Below, piece by piece: positions 26,399 to 35,645 of a stretch of 64,000 bases of DNA (positions are counted from its first letter, which is position 1; every line of letters starts with the position of its first letter). Made by a program: the position numbers and the translations under genes. The notes under the pieces were generated by a model. The model saw only the letters and a list, made by a program, of their open reading frames with translations. It was not told the DNA's origin and made no database searches. This stretch comes from Pantoea phytobeneficialis. Lineage in GTDB: Bacteria > Pseudomonadota > Gammaproteobacteria > Enterobacterales > Enterobacteriaceae. The stretch is from positions 1 through 64,000 of the forward strand of contig NZ_CP024640.1 in the NCBI RefSeq assembly GCF_009728735.1. The letters run 5' to 3'.

Positions 26399-26488
26399 GA
26401 TCCGGGGATCGTTTTGGCTTTTATAGGATCGATATAAGATCGTATTAAGATCAGATTATTGGATCTACCCTGTGAATAACGTGAATAA
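26399..26488. other. Probable replication origin: Dam-site cluster and tandem DnaA boxes
   Basis: Six GATC sites lie at 26399, 26407, 26427, 26438, 26449 and 26462 in an AT-rich stretch, followed by DnaA boxes on the minus strand: TTATTCACA at 26471-26479 (perfect TTWTNCACA) and TTATTCACG at 26480-26488 (one mismatch). P1 oriR has the same order: DnaA boxes, GATC-containing heptamers, iterons, repA. Confidence 0.85.
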
Positions 26489-26501
26489 GTCGGAATGGAT
26501 T

Positions 26502-26804
26502 TCAGCAAGACAGAGGAGGTGGATTCCCGGTAATGCCAAAGGCTATAGCAGGCTTACTGATACCGCGTAACACACTCGACTCATCAATAAACAACCCATA
26601 ATAATCATATCCCAACATAACTATATAATTAACTATATGATTTAATTCATTAAATTTAAAAAATTTCAATTTGAAATTCCCATTTAATCGGTAAAAAAGA
26701 GCTTGAGAGTTGGGGTAACCAATGATGATCTGGCTTTGGTATCCGGTCAGTGACATAAATTGCCGTATCTCAATGAGTAACATTCTGTCATCACCCCTGC
26801 TCAC
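26502..26804 (-). CDS. Possible small hypothetical protein next to the origin
   Basis: 100 residues from a GTG at 26804 (GAGGTGAAAGG nearby), or 93 from the ATG at 26783. No recognisable family. The region is AT-rich and otherwise non-coding, so this may be a chance ORF. Kept only because it has a plausible RBS and no better explanation covers this stretch. Confidence 0.3.
   Translation of the reverse strand: MSRGDDRMLLIEIRQFMSLTGYQSQIIIGYPNSQALFYRLNGNFKLKFFKFNELNHIVNYIVMLGYDYYGLFIDESSVLRGISKPAIAFGITGNPPPLSC
26662..26681. repeat. Direct repeat copy 1
   Basis: AATTTCAATTTGAAATTCCC here and AATTTCAAATTGAAATTCCC at 27759-27778 differ by one base. The core is itself palindromic. The copies sit about 1.1 kb apart and bracket the decayed IS481-type gene. 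Confidence 0.5.
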
Positions 26805-27217
26805 TCCCTTTCACCTCTTTGTTATCCTGGAAAGCGCAGCCGTCATGTACATACTAAGTCGCTTTTAAGCAAACAGGAAAATTATGCTGGAGCTGATTGC
26901 GAAAACCTTGAAACACGAATTTCAGTAGCGACAGGATGAGAGAAGAACAAAATCGTAAGGTTTTTGGTTCTTTAAAATGACGTCGTTACGTGAAAATTCG
27001 GCAGGAAAGACCCCGAAACATTCTCAGAAATGACGTAGCGGCGTCATTAAATTTACATGCATTTGCCATGACTCATTAACTGATTGAATAATCTGCTTTA
27101 TACAGACGGATAATTCTTTCCCCCTCCCCTCCCCTCTTCATAGTACGTACCTGGAGCATGGTTGATACATACAACTGAGGCATAACACCTGACGACATAG
27201 TCAGCCGCCATTATCCG

Positions 27218-27420
27218 TTGTCTGCCGTTACTGCCCCGGCAGTTGTCGTGGGCCGCTTCGATCACGACGCGCTGGATCAACTGTGGCAGAAGGACTTCAA
27301 GGGGCATTTTGCCTGGAACGGAGGATACAGCCATCTGCTGACCTGCTTGATGACCATTCACGGCCCGGTCATCCGCAGACGCAGGGCAAGCTTGAGCGGC
27401 TGCATGAAAGGCTGGAAATA
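27218..27420 (+). pseudogene. Decayed IS481-family transposase remnant
   Basis: One frame reads LDQLWQKDFKGHFAWNGG (IS481-type first catalytic Asp block, normally LWQMDFKG). After a frameshift near 27349 the next frame reads DDHSRPGHPQTQGKLERLHE, which joins the second Asp region (DDHSR) to the C-terminal HPQTQGKLER block (catalytic Glu). About 80 residues are missing between them. The fragment is too short and broken to be functional. The rest of 26.8-28.2 kb shows no convincing gene. Confidence 0.75.
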
Positions 27421-27758
27421 TGATGATACAGCTACGTTATGTGGAACATCGATCTGAAAACCAGGTCGATTTGGATGGGTACACAATATTGAAAGGTGTC
27501 TGCCATGTCCTCAGTACCTATATTCATCAAACGTTGTCAAATCCGGGAAAAGAGCCAATATTGGCAATTTACGCTACCCTTTCTCATCTGGATGAAATGG
27601 AATGACCAGAGTCACTGCGTTGACGCTGTCCTATCCTGGCAGTATCTCCTATGTTCTAATTACTTCTCGGCAAACGTATTGATGTGTCCTTGAATAGGGT
27701 AAAATTACCCTACAGAAAATTAAGCATAACTTATTGTTTAATATCGATTATATCGGAA

Positions 27759-27778
27759 AATTTCAAATTGAAATTCCC
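27759..27778. repeat. Direct repeat copy 2
   Basis: Second copy of the 20-base repeat described at 26662-26681 (19 of 20 identical). Confidence 0.5.
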
Positions 27779-28193
27779 TGCATTCGTTCAATGAAACGTG
27801 AAGGAAACACCCGACACGGGATGTCCGTGGATGTTTTAAGACTGAATCCGCCGTGCCAATTTTGCGCGTTACCACCCGTCAGATTTTGAGGGCATATCAA
27901 ATCAACTGATGATGTTAGAATCTATTTTTCTCTTTTCATCACTGCAATTCAGATATGCTACCTCAACTCGCTGTCGCATCCTGTCGCTCAAAGCAATTAC
28001 CACGCCGCCCTGCTGTCATGCATTGCGTTTACCTGAGGAGAATGGTTCAGACACTTACGGCTGTTCGCAATGTTTGGACCCGATATTAAGGAAACATCTG
28101 CGACCTGTCTGGTGACGCGTTATGGTACTAAACCTGGTGGTCAGTAAGTAACCGTCATATCTCTGAGCGTCATGACAAGCGAGCCGGTCAGTT

Positions 28194-28202
28194 TTATCCA
28201 CA
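28194..28202 (+). other. Isolated perfect DnaA box
   Basis: TTATCCACA, the consensus DnaA box, lies 1.7 kb from the predicted origin and just before the GNAT gene. It may be chance, or a titration or regulatory site. Confidence 0.4.
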
Positions 28203-28266
28203 GGGTTTTGAGTCAGATATGCACCGTGATTGTGGACAACATTTAAAATGTACAGGGATAACAAGG

Positions 28267-28797
28267 ATGCAATGGGAATCAGAAAGGTTGTTATACAGAA
28301 GGTCGACTCCTGACGATGTAGGCGATTTGTTCCGTATTTATGGTGACCCCGAAACGCATAGATTTAATCCTCGTGGTCCGTATCCGAATATTGAATATGC
28401 GCGCGCTGTGCTGGAGCGTACCCTGCTTGAATATCAGCAATATGGTTTTGGTGACTGGACCATTTTCGCAAAATCAAATCCTGACAGAGTCATTGGATTT
28501 GGTGGTGTGTTTGCCAGTCAATTTAATGGAAGTAATACCAACAATCTGGGGTATCGATTTGAGCCTGATGCCTGGGGGAAAGGTTATGCAACGGAGCTTT
28601 CCCTGCGCGCCATTCAGTATGGGTTTGAGGAAGTCGGGCTAACGGATATTGTGGGAGTGGTTCGCGAGAATCATCTGGCGTCACGTCGGGTGTTGGAAAA
28701 GGTCGGCATGACATTTCTGGAGAAAGTGATGGATCCAGAAGGTTTCGCCCCCAGTCTGATGTTTCGTATTACCAGGGAAGAATGGACGAAATTATGA
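28267..28797 (+). CDS. RimJ/RimL-type GNAT acetyltransferase
   Basis: 176 residues from the ATG at 28267 (AACAAGG upstream). It has the Acetyltransf_3 layout: SERLLYRRSTPDDVGDLFRIYGDPET, then DWTIFAKSNPDRVIGFGGV, the acetyl-CoA-binding EPDAWGKGYATELSLRAIQYGF, and the typical ENHLASRRVLEKVGM. The likely substrates are a protein N-terminus or a small amine. It overlaps the next ASCH gene by four bases (ATGA), so the two form a unit. Confidence 0.88.
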   Translation: MQWESERLLYRRSTPDDVGDLFRIYGDPETHRFNPRGPYPNIEYARAVLERTLLEYQQYGFGDWTIFAKSNPDRVIGFGGVFASQFNGSNTNNLGYRFEPDAWGKGYATELSLRAIQYGFEEVGLTDIVGVVRENHLASRRVLEKVGMTFLEKVMDPEGFAPSLMFRITREEWTKL

Positions 28798-29216
28798 TGG
28801 CGTCTGAACAAGTCAAAGCAAAGTATCCGGCGGTCACAGCGTGGTCGTTTGGCGATTCTCCGGAGATGATGGATGAGCTGGCGGCATTGGTGGCGAGTGG
28901 AAAAAAAACCGCCACCTGTGGGTCAATGGCTGGATGTGCAGAAGATGAATGCTTTCCGGTAATCGGTGCCTATGCCCTGGTGGAGGATAGTCAGGGGCAT
29001 GCCGTTTGTGTCATACGCGTTACCGCCGTCCATCTGCTCCGTTTTGAAGATGTCAGCGCAGAACTGGCAGCAAAAGAGGGCGAGGGAGACCTGAGTCTTG
29101 CATACTGGCAAACAGAACATCAACGTTTCTTCGAACGCGAAGGGACATTCTCAGCCACGATGGAACTGGTTTTCCAGGAATTCGAGGTTGTTGAGCTGAT
29201 TACTCATTCAGTCTGA
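28794..29216 (+). CDS. ASCH-domain protein
   Basis: 140 residues from the ATG at 28794, translationally coupled to the acetyltransferase gene. Diagnostic segments are AWSFGDSPEMMDELAALVASGKKTATCGS and ALVEDSQGHAVCVIRVTAVHLLRFEDV, as in the ASCH (PUA-related) family with the GKKTAT motif. ASCH domains bind RNA or nucleosides; some have amidohydrolase or nuclease activity. The gene converges on a second ASCH gene, overlapping it by nine bases. Confidence 0.85.
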   Translation: MMASEQVKAKYPAVTAWSFGDSPEMMDELAALVASGKKTATCGSMAGCAEDECFPVIGAYALVEDSQGHAVCVIRVTAVHLLRFEDVSAELAAKEGEGDLSLAYWQTEHQRFFEREGTFSATMELVFQEFEVVELITHSV

Positions 29217-29525
29217 TGCGGGGGGAAGATGATGGATGACCGACACTATGGAGTCCATCTCAATCCCCGGATAGTGCTCACGCATACCAGCCAGTAACAC
29301 ATCGTCTGGCCACGCCTGGATTTTGCCAAGATGCTGTGCTACGGAGAAGAGTGGCATGGTCTCCACATGCGTCACCCAGACAATGACCATGTCAGAAACA
29401 TCCTCGGCATTCACATATAACATCGGGCCAGACGTGATTTCACGTTCCTGCCAGCGGATGGTGTGGCGCTTCTTCCCGGAACGCACTTCAGGGAGCAGTC
29501 GGGGAACAATTTCAAGGCTCTGCAT
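29208..29525 (-). CDS. Second, shorter ASCH-like protein
   Basis: 105 residues. RLLPEVRSGKKRHTIRWQEREITSG carries the ASCH G-K-K-x-x-T-I-R motif and is followed by PMLYVNAEDVSDMVIVWVTHVETM. The two ASCH genes face each other and overlap at their 3' ends by nine bases, but belong to different subfamilies. The function is unknown. It lies 23 bases after the DinB-like gene on the same strand. Confidence 0.78.
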   Translation of the reverse strand: MQSLEIVPRLLPEVRSGKKRHTIRWQEREITSGPMLYVNAEDVSDMVIVWVTHVETMPLFSVAQHLGKIQAWPDDVLLAGMREHYPGIEMDSIVSVIHHLPPASD

Positions 29526-29548
29526 TGTTTTGACTCTCCCTTCAGTGA

Positions 29549-30037
29549 TCAGTGGTTATGATCCCGTAGAAATACCGTCATGACATCCTTCGGAGGAACG
29601 CCACCGCATTCTGATATCAGCCAGCCCACTGCTCCACGGTGATAGGTACCGTGGAAAAGGACGTGGTTAATCATATCGATGGCCTTCATTTCGCCGTCAC
29701 CGCCGTCAACAAATCTGAAGTTAATGGTCTCGGCAAAATCTGCGTCGTTCATCGCACTGATATGTTCAATATACCAGTCAGTACAGGCGTTCATATTGGC
29801 TGCCAGTTCGTCACATGATGGTGTCTCAGGCGTATTCAGCGCGGTATATCCATGTGACTGGCCGGTGATATTGGCGCGAAAAATCATATCGACCACGTAG
29901 ATGTGGTTCATCAACCTTAGCATCAGATGGCGCTTCTGGCTGTCAGCAGAAGCGTCGAGAGAGATTATCGACTTCAGGGTGGCCGCATCAGCCCACTTCT
30001 TATACTTCAATAACGTGACTACCGTGTTTCTGTCCAT
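29549..30037 (-). CDS. DinB-family protein
   Basis: 162 residues. Four-helix DinB/YfiT-type fold, with the metal-binding histidines visible in LMNHIYVVDM and VLFHGTYHRGAVGWLIS. It starts MDRNTVVTLLKYKKWAD, as usual for this family. Many members are metal-dependent thiol transferases or hydrolases with unknown substrate. It is probably co-transcribed with the ASCH gene. Confidence 0.85.
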   Translation of the reverse strand: MDRNTVVTLLKYKKWADAATLKSIISLDASADSQKRHLMLRLMNHIYVVDMIFRANITGQSHGYTALNTPETPSCDELAANMNACTDWYIEHISAMNDADFAETINFRFVDGGDGEMKAIDMINHVLFHGTYHRGAVGWLISECGGVPPKDVMTVFLRDHNH

Positions 30038-30148
30038 GACCTTCCCTTATGGTTTTTATGTATCAGCAGGATACGCGCACGATGACGTTCCTGTTGCGAG
30101 AAGAGTTATATATGACAAGTTATTGAAAGGGAACTTATACGGTGGATT

Positions 30149-31120
30149 TTAACCCTGAATATCCTGACGATGCTGTTTCATCACTGAATGCGGGGTAACG
30201 CCGAAGGCTTTGCGAAAAGCATGACTGAAGTGAGAGAAGTCAGAGAAACCGTAATCCATCGCCGCCTGAGACACACTGGCTACTCGCCCCTGTACCAGCG
30301 CCTCACGGCTGGCTTCAAGACGTTCCTGCCAGATTATCGCCGCCGGTGTTTTCTGATGCCGGGCAAAGGCGCGAGTCACCGTGCGCACCGAGACATGGTG
30401 GGCGAGGGCAATGGTTTCCAGATTCAGAGCTGGATCGGTAAGGTGTCGGCGGATGTAATTTCTGATTTTCGCGTATAAATCACGTTCAACATACTCTTTT
30501 TCCGGCGTCTGTAGTTCCAGGCTGAGTACCAGCAGGTCAAGCAGCGTTTGTGAAAAACGCCCGGCCAGATGAGGGTCGCTGAGAATTTCTGGAGATCGCA
30601 CTGCCTGGTAGATCATCTCACGTAACGGAATGATGCCGGGACGCGCCTCATCCAGCACAGTGGCTGTCATCGCGTCTGCTCCGGGTAGTTTGCCGCACAG
30701 TAAATGTCTCGGGATACGAATCAGGTGGTTGTTTTGGCCGCCAATGCTGAAACGAAATGTCTGCGCAGCATCGTAAAGCACCAGGTTAGTTGAGCTGAGG
30801 TTAGCCTTTCTTCCCCCCTGTTCCAGTTGACCGTAGCCGTCCTGAAAACAGCCCAGCCATAAGTCATCCTCTGGCCCGGTGCGCAGATGTTTTGCCTTGC
30901 GTTCCCAGTAATGCAGGCTGGCACTGAGGGTGCAAATATCAACCAGTCCAACCTCACGTACGCCCAGCTCACCATCAAAGGTTCCCGAGAGGGGTTTACC
31001 ATCAGAGGGGATGCAGTGGCGCAGAATCACATCATTCCAGTACTCAAAGCGCTGTGGTCCTGCAACCTGTGCGGTGGAATAGCGGACATTATCGGGAGCA
31101 AATGTACTGTTCACAATCAC
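30149..31120 (-). CDS. AraC-family regulator of the aldoxime/nitrile operon
   Basis: 323 residues. The N-terminal ligand-binding domain is of the AraC_binding_2 type (FeaR/NphR-like; RFEYWNDVILRHCIPSDG). The C-terminal double helix-turn-helix contains LNLETIALAHHVSVRTVTRAF and YGFSDFSHFSHAFRKAFGVTP. It is divergent from the aldoxime dehydratase gene. AraC regulators of this type activate nitrile hydratase and nitrilase clusters in other genera. The probable binding sites are the 21-bp-spaced direct repeats at 31298-31334. Confidence 0.9.
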   Translation of the reverse strand: MIVNSTFAPDNVRYSTAQVAGPQRFEYWNDVILRHCIPSDGKPLSGTFDGELGVREVGLVDICTLSASLHYWERKAKHLRTGPEDDLWLGCFQDGYGQLEQGGRKANLSSTNLVLYDAAQTFRFSIGGQNNHLIRIPRHLLCGKLPGADAMTATVLDEARPGIIPLREMIYQAVRSPEILSDPHLAGRFSQTLLDLLVLSLELQTPEKEYVERDLYAKIRNYIRRHLTDPALNLETIALAHHVSVRTVTRAFARHQKTPAAIIWQERLEASREALVQGRVASVSQAAMDYGFSDFSHFSHAFRKAFGVTPHSVMKQHRQDIQG

Positions 31121-31297
31121 ACCTCATCGTGGCAATTAATTGTCATAACTCATCATTTCTGACTGAAAGCAATAATTGCGCCATAACTACTCGGTATCTT
31201 TTAAATCAGTAGGTTACTGCCAGTTAAAAATGGAGGGTGCGCCAGATTAGGGCAATCCTGCACCATTTCCATCCCACCAGCGAGTGTTTTACCCCCT

Positions 31298-31334
31298 GTC
31301 CAGAACAACCAGGATGTTGTCCACCACAACCAGG
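31298..31334 (+). promoter_or_regulatory. Tandem 16-bp direct repeat, probable AraC-type activator site
   Basis: GTCCAGAACAACCAGG (31298) and GTCCACCACAACCAGG (31319) agree at 13 of 16 positions and are exactly 21 bp apart, on one face of the helix. They lie about 75-110 bases before the aldoxime dehydratase start, as expected for an AraC-family activator. Confidence 0.7.
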
Positions 31335-31407
31335 TGAGCCGCCGATTTCTCCTTAATATCGATGATGATTTTTCTTAACAACAATAACGCCTCACCAGGG
31401 AGTCATT

Positions 31408-32454
31408 ATGGAATCTGCCATCGACACGCATCTTAAATGTCCCCGCACGCTTTCCCGTCGGGTGCACGACGATTATCAACCGCCTTTCCCGATGTTCGCC
31501 GGACGAGCCGACGCCAGCCTGACTCAGGTGGTGATGGCCTATCTGGGCGTGCAGTTTCGTGAAGAACAACGTGCAGCAGCAATCAATGCCATGCAGCAGA
31601 TGGTGCGTAGTTTCAGCCTGCACAACGGGCCCGCTAATCATGACGTGACCTTTCACACCGATAACCAGGGGTTTGGAAACTTTATTGTTGTCGGTTACTG
31701 GCGCGATCCGGCGGCATATTGCCGCTGGCTGCATCAGCCAGAGGTAGTCGATTGGTGGTCATCGGATGATCGTCTGCACGAAGGCCTGGGATATTTTCGC
31801 GAGATTATTGCCCCGCGCGCGGAGCAATTCGAAACGCTTTACGCGTTTAAAGAGGATCTACCCGGTGTTGGTGCAGTGATGGATAACCTCAGTGGCGAAA
31901 TCCAGGAACATGGTTATTGGGGTTCCGTACGCGACCGCATTCCGGCGTCCCAGACGGACTGGCTGCAACCGGATGGCGAACTCCGCATTCTTTCCGGCAA
32001 CCCGGCGGTGGGGGGGAGGGTAGTGGTGCAGGGGCATGACAATATCACCCTTATTCGATCAGGCCAGGACTGGATGGAGGCAGATGAACAGGAGCGAGCG
32101 CTGTATTTCACCGAAATGTTGCCACCTCTTCAGGCTGGGATGGATTTTCTGCGTGATGAAGGGCAGGCGCTCGGCTGCTACAGCAATCGTTTTGTGCGCA
32201 ACGTAGACATCGACGGTAACTTGCTGGATGTTGCCTACGATATTGGTTTCTGGCGCTCACTGGATCGACTTGAGCGCTGGGCGGAATCTCATCCCACCCA
32301 TCTGCGCATCTTCACCACCTTCTTTCGCGTAGTGACCGGACTGCAAAAACTCCGGCTCTATCACGAAGTATCGGTTTCAGATGCGCGCTTTCAGACGTTT
32401 GAGTACATCAACTGCCATCCCTGTACCGGGATGCTGCGTGATGCCGTGCGCTGA
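31408..32454 (+). CDS. oxd: Aldoxime dehydratase (OxdA-type, heme enzyme)
   Basis: 348 residues. It converts aldoximes to nitriles by dehydration. The residues known from OxdA/OxdRE are all present, one position earlier: proximal heme ligand H298 (HPTHLRIF), R177 (RDRIP), S218 (LIRSGQ) and H319 (LRLYHEVSV). Sequence identity with Pseudomonas OxdA appears high from the start (MESAIDTHLKCPRTLSRRV). It is the first gene of the operon, with a putative AraC-type site upstream, and supplies nitrile to the nitrile hydratase encoded downstream. Confidence 0.95.
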   Translation: MESAIDTHLKCPRTLSRRVHDDYQPPFPMFAGRADASLTQVVMAYLGVQFREEQRAAAINAMQQMVRSFSLHNGPANHDVTFHTDNQGFGNFIVVGYWRDPAAYCRWLHQPEVVDWWSSDDRLHEGLGYFREIIAPRAEQFETLYAFKEDLPGVGAVMDNLSGEIQEHGYWGSVRDRIPASQTDWLQPDGELRILSGNPAVGGRVVVQGHDNITLIRSGQDWMEADEQERALYFTEMLPPLQAGMDFLRDEGQALGCYSNRFVRNVDIDGNLLDVAYDIGFWRSLDRLERWAESHPTHLRIFTTFFRVVTGLQKLRLYHEVSVSDARFQTFEYINCHPCTGMLRDAVR

Positions 32455-32487
32455 CCCCCTTTGTACGCCATTTTCCGAGGAATGATT

Positions 32488-33354
32488 ATGCCAGGTTTAC
32501 GCTTTTGCCTGCTGGGTATGCTGTTGTCTGCGACATCGGCGTTTGCTGTTGAAGTCGCGCCAGGCGATTACAGCCAGTTCCCCGACGGTACCACGGTTGG
32601 TCTGTTGTATTATCAACACGCCACCACCGGCTCGGCCCGCTCTCACGGTGACAAAATCAGTTCTGATTACAATGTCACGTCCGATATCGGCATGTTGAGG
32701 TTATTGCATACCGTGCAAATCACCGAGACGGCAACGCTTGATCCACAGTTTCTGCTGCCGTTCGGTCGGGTTTTTGGCAGCGGGGATGCCGCTTCACTGG
32801 GTTCAGCCAATGGCACCGGTGACCTGATCCTGACGGTTCCGCTCAAAATTCGGCTGAACAGCGGGGGAGACATCTTCGGTTTTGCCCCCTATCTCTATGT
32901 CCCAACCGGGAACTATGACCATGACAACGCGCTAAATCTGGGTGAGAACCGCTGGAAGGTGGATTTACAGGCCGCCTGGGTGAAGTTCTTCAGCGAAAAA
33001 TGGGCGCTGGATATGGTCGGGGACGCCATCTGGTATGGCGACAACAACGATTACGGCGCGGCGTCATCCCGTCTGAAGCAGGACAACTCGTGGGCTGCGC
33101 AGATTATGGGGCGCTATATCCCTGATCCGACGCTCTCACTGGGCCTTGGTTTCGGGCAGACCTGGGGCGGTGAAACCCGTATCGACGGCGTAGAGCAGGA
33201 CAACCAGAGCCAGACCACCAACGTCAGACTGACGGCCACCAAGTTTGTCACGCCACGCGATCAGTTCCAGATCCAGTTGGGCAGGGATCTGCGCGTCGAA
33301 AATGGCGCGGCAGAGGATTTCCGCCTGAATCTGCGCTACGCCCGTGTGTTCTGA
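32488..33354 (+). CDS. Outer-membrane channel-like protein (phenol-degradation MetA-type family)
   Basis: 288 residues from the ATG at 32488 (GAGGAA at a good distance; the frame opens earlier). A signal peptide ends ATSAFA. The rest alternates short amphipathic strands (GTTVGLLYYQHATTG; FGFAPYLYVPTGNYD; FRLNLRYARVF) and ends in an aromatic residue, as outer-membrane beta barrels do. It fits the Phenol_MetA_deg family. It probably admits hydrophobic aldoximes or nitriles. It is unusual in such clusters, between dehydratase and amidase. Confidence 0.75.
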   Translation: MPGLRFCLLGMLLSATSAFAVEVAPGDYSQFPDGTTVGLLYYQHATTGSARSHGDKISSDYNVTSDIGMLRLLHTVQITETATLDPQFLLPFGRVFGSGDAASLGSANGTGDLILTVPLKIRLNSGGDIFGFAPYLYVPTGNYDHDNALNLGENRWKVDLQAAWVKFFSEKWALDMVGDAIWYGDNNDYGAASSRLKQDNSWAAQIMGRYIPDPTLSLGLGFGQTWGGETRIDGVEQDNQSQTTNVRLTATKFVTPRDQFQIQLGRDLRVENGAAEDFRLNLRYARVF

Positions 33355-33379
33355 GGTTGTCCTTCCTGACCAGGAGTTT

Positions 33380-33414
33380 GTCCGTCTCAACCATGTGAAC
33401 AAACAACAACCACG
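33380..33414 (+). promoter_or_regulatory. Possible second AraC-type site before the amidase gene
   Basis: GTCCGTCTCAACCATG (33380) keeps the GTCC-n4-CAACCA frame of the sites at 31298/31319. A second CAACCA follows 19 bases later (33407), where the GTCC half is lost. This suggests an internal regulated promoter ahead of amidase and nitrile hydratase. Confidence 0.35.
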
Positions 33415-33464
33415 TTATGTTCGGGTCAGGGTTAACACCGTTAATGATTTAAATCAGGGAAAAA

Positions 33465-34982
33465 ATGATGGCTATTGAACGTCCGGATGCAGCGCAGCTG
33501 CATCACCTTGCCAGCCAGCTCCATCTGCAACTCAGTGATGAAGAAGCGGCTGAATATCTGGCGCTTATGCAACCCAATCTGGATGCCTATGACCTTATCG
33601 ATGAGCTGTCAGATGAGATGCCGCCCGTTAATTATCCGCGGCAGCAGGGCTACCGTCCGGCCGGAGAGGAAAATGCACTGAATGCCTGGTATTACAAAAG
33701 TGAAGTCAAAGGGGCAACTGAAGGGCGACTGATCGGCAAAACCGTGGCCCTCAAGGACAACATTGCCCTCGCCGGAGTACCGATGATGAACGGTGCGACG
33801 TCGCTGGAAGGGCATGTCCCCCTGTTTGATGCCACAGTGGTGACCCGTCTGCTGGATGCCGGCGCCACCATCCTGGGCAAAGCCACCTGTGAACATTTTT
33901 GTCTGTCGGGTGGCAGCCATACCTCCGATCCTGCTCCGGTGCAGAATCCCTGGCGACAGGGCTACAGCGCGGGAGGCTCCTCGTCAGGCAGTGCAGCGCT
34001 GGTCGCGGCTGGCGAGGTGGATATGGCAATTGGTTGCGATCAGGGGGGATCGATCCGCATTCCCTCCGCATTTTGCGGCACCTATGGCATGAAACCCACC
34101 CACGGGCTGGTGCCTTATACCGGCATCATGCCGATTGAAGCCACCATTGATCATGCTGGTCCTATCACCGCGACGGTGGCGGATAACGCTCTGATGCTGG
34201 AAGTGATGGCCGGTCCGGATGGCCTCGATCCCCGACAATATATGTCACGCGGTGGCAACTATAGCGCGGCACTCGGCAAGGGGGTCAAAGGGTTGAAAAT
34301 TGGCATCCTCACCGAAGGATTCCAGTTGCCCAATCTACAGCCTGATGTGGCCCTTAAGGTGCGTAATGCCGTGGCCAAACTGGAAAACCTGGGTGCCGTG
34401 GTTGGCGAAATCTCGGTGCCGGGTCATCGGCTTGCCGCCGCCTTATGGTCACCAATTGGCTGCGAAGGGCTGACTATGCAGATGATGCACGGCAATGGCA
34501 TGGGTTTTAACTGGGAAGGGCAGTATGACGTTGCTCTGCTCGACAAACATGCCGCCTGGCGCGACCACGCTGACTCGCTCTCTCCTTCACTCAAAATTTG
34601 CATGCTGATAGGCCAGTACGGACTGTCGCGTTACCACGGCCGGTTTTATGCCAAAGCACAGAACATCGCCCGGCGTGCGCGTGCTGATTATGACCGTGCC
34701 CTGGGTGATTTTGATCTGCTGGTGATGCCGACGGTACCGATCACCGCACAACCCCTGCCCGAACCTGATTGCTCCATCACTGAATACATTTCTCGCGCCT
34801 TCGAGATGATTGGCAATACCGCTGCGCTGGATGTCACCGGCCATCCGGCGATGTCGGTTCCCTGTGGAATAGTGGACGGACTGCCAGTTGGCATGATGTT
34901 GGTAGGTCGCCACTACGCGGAAAGCACGATTTATCAGGCCGCTGCTGCATTTGAAGCCAGCGGGGACTGGAAACAGCTGTAA
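33465..34982 (+). CDS. Amidase (amidase-signature family, nitrile pathway)
   Basis: 505 residues, or 504 from the second ATG at 33468; counted from that start the catalytic residues fall at K96, S171 and S195, the same numbering as Rhodococcus nitrile-pathway amidase. Motifs: [31 protein letters not shown] and [17 protein letters not shown]. It hydrolyses the amide made by nitrile hydratase to the acid and ammonia. It is placed directly upstream of the nitrile hydratase genes, as in Rhodococcus and Pseudomonas clusters. Confidence 0.95.
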   Translation: MMAIERPDAAQLHHLASQLHLQLSDEEAAEYLALMQPNLDAYDLIDELSDEMPPVNYPRQQGYRPAGEENALNAWYYKSEVKGATEGRLIGKTVALKDNIALAGVPMMNGATSLEGHVPLFDATVVTRLLDAGATILGKATCEHFCLSGGSHTSDPAPVQNPWRQGYSAGGSSSGSAALVAAGEVDMAIGCDQGGSIRIPSAFCGTYGMKPTHGLVPYTGIMPIEATIDHAGPITATVADNALMLEVMAGPDGLDPRQYMSRGGNYSAALGKGVKGLKIGILTEGFQLPNLQPDVALKVRNAVAKLENLGAVVGEISVPGHRLAAALWSPIGCEGLTMQMMHGNGMGFNWEGQYDVALLDKHAAWRDHADSLSPSLKICMLIGQYGLSRYHGRFYAKAQNIARRARADYDRALGDFDLLVMPTVPITAQPLPEPDCSITEYISRAFEMIGNTAALDVTGHPAMSVPCGIVDGLPVGMMLVGRHYAESTIYQAAAAFEASGDWKQL

Positions 34983-35015
34983 GCAATTAACCCACTGTCA
35001 TTACGGAGAAACACG

Positions 35016-35633
35016 ATGGCACACGACCATGATCATGAACATACCGAACCCCCGGCAGAGATCGCTTTACGGGTGAAAGCGCTGGAGTCGCTGCTGGTTG
35101 AGAAAGGGTTGGTGGACCCGGCGGCAATGGATGCGCTGATTGACACCTATGAACACCGCATCGGTCCACGCAATGGTGCCAGGGTGGTGGCAAAAGCCTG
35201 GAGTGATCCTGATTACAAAGCACGTTTGTTGGCTGACGGGACTCAGGCCATTGCTGAGCTGGGATTTTCTGGCGTGCAGGGCGAAGACATGATGGTGGTT
35301 GAGAATACCCCGGAGGTCCACAACGTGACGGTCTGCACGCTCTGTTCCTGCTATCCGTGGCCGACACTGGGTTTGCCTCCGGCATGGTACAAATCCGCGC
35401 CTTACCGCGCACGCATTGTTATCGACCCGCGCAGTGTACTGGCTGAGTTCGGGGTGACAATTGGTGCAGATCGCGAAATCCGCGTGTGGGACAGCAGTGC
35501 TGAACTGCGTTATCTGGTGCTGCCGGAAAGGCCAGCCGGAACCGAGGGCTGGAGCGAAGATCAACTGGCCGATCTGGTGACGCGAGACGCGATGATTGGC
35601 ACCGGCGTGGCATTACAACCTGGCAGCAATTAA
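35016..35633 (+). CDS. nthA: Nitrile hydratase alpha subunit, cobalt type
   Basis: 205 residues. The metal-binding claw VCTLCSC is at about 107-112; threonine in the second position indicates the cobalt form (the iron form has Ser). The cysteines are post-translationally oxidised in known enzymes. A His-rich start ([10 protein letters not shown]) could aid metal capture. It hydrates nitriles to amides together with the beta subunit. The cobalt prediction is backed by the CbtBA genes downstream. Confidence 0.95.
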   Translation: MAHDHDHEHTEPPAEIALRVKALESLLVEKGLVDPAAMDALIDTYEHRIGPRNGARVVAKAWSDPDYKARLLADGTQAIAELGFSGVQGEDMMVVENTPEVHNVTVCTLCSCYPWPTLGLPPAWYKSAPYRARIVIDPRSVLAEFGVTIGADREIRVWDSSAELRYLVLPERPAGTEGWSEDQLADLVTRDAMIGTGVALQPGSN

Positions 35634-35645
35634 CGGGAGACACCG

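Noticed and set aside
26884..26928. 14-codon ORF with an AGGAAA RBS
   Set aside because: Too short and isolated to support; no terminator or partner gene.
27098..27361. Minus-strand ORF over a pyrimidine-rich tract
   Set aside because: It runs antisense to the IS481 relic and through low-complexity sequence.
27909..28115. Small plus-strand ORF before the GNAT gene
   Set aside because: No RBS and no recognisable pattern in an AT-rich, gene-poor stretch.
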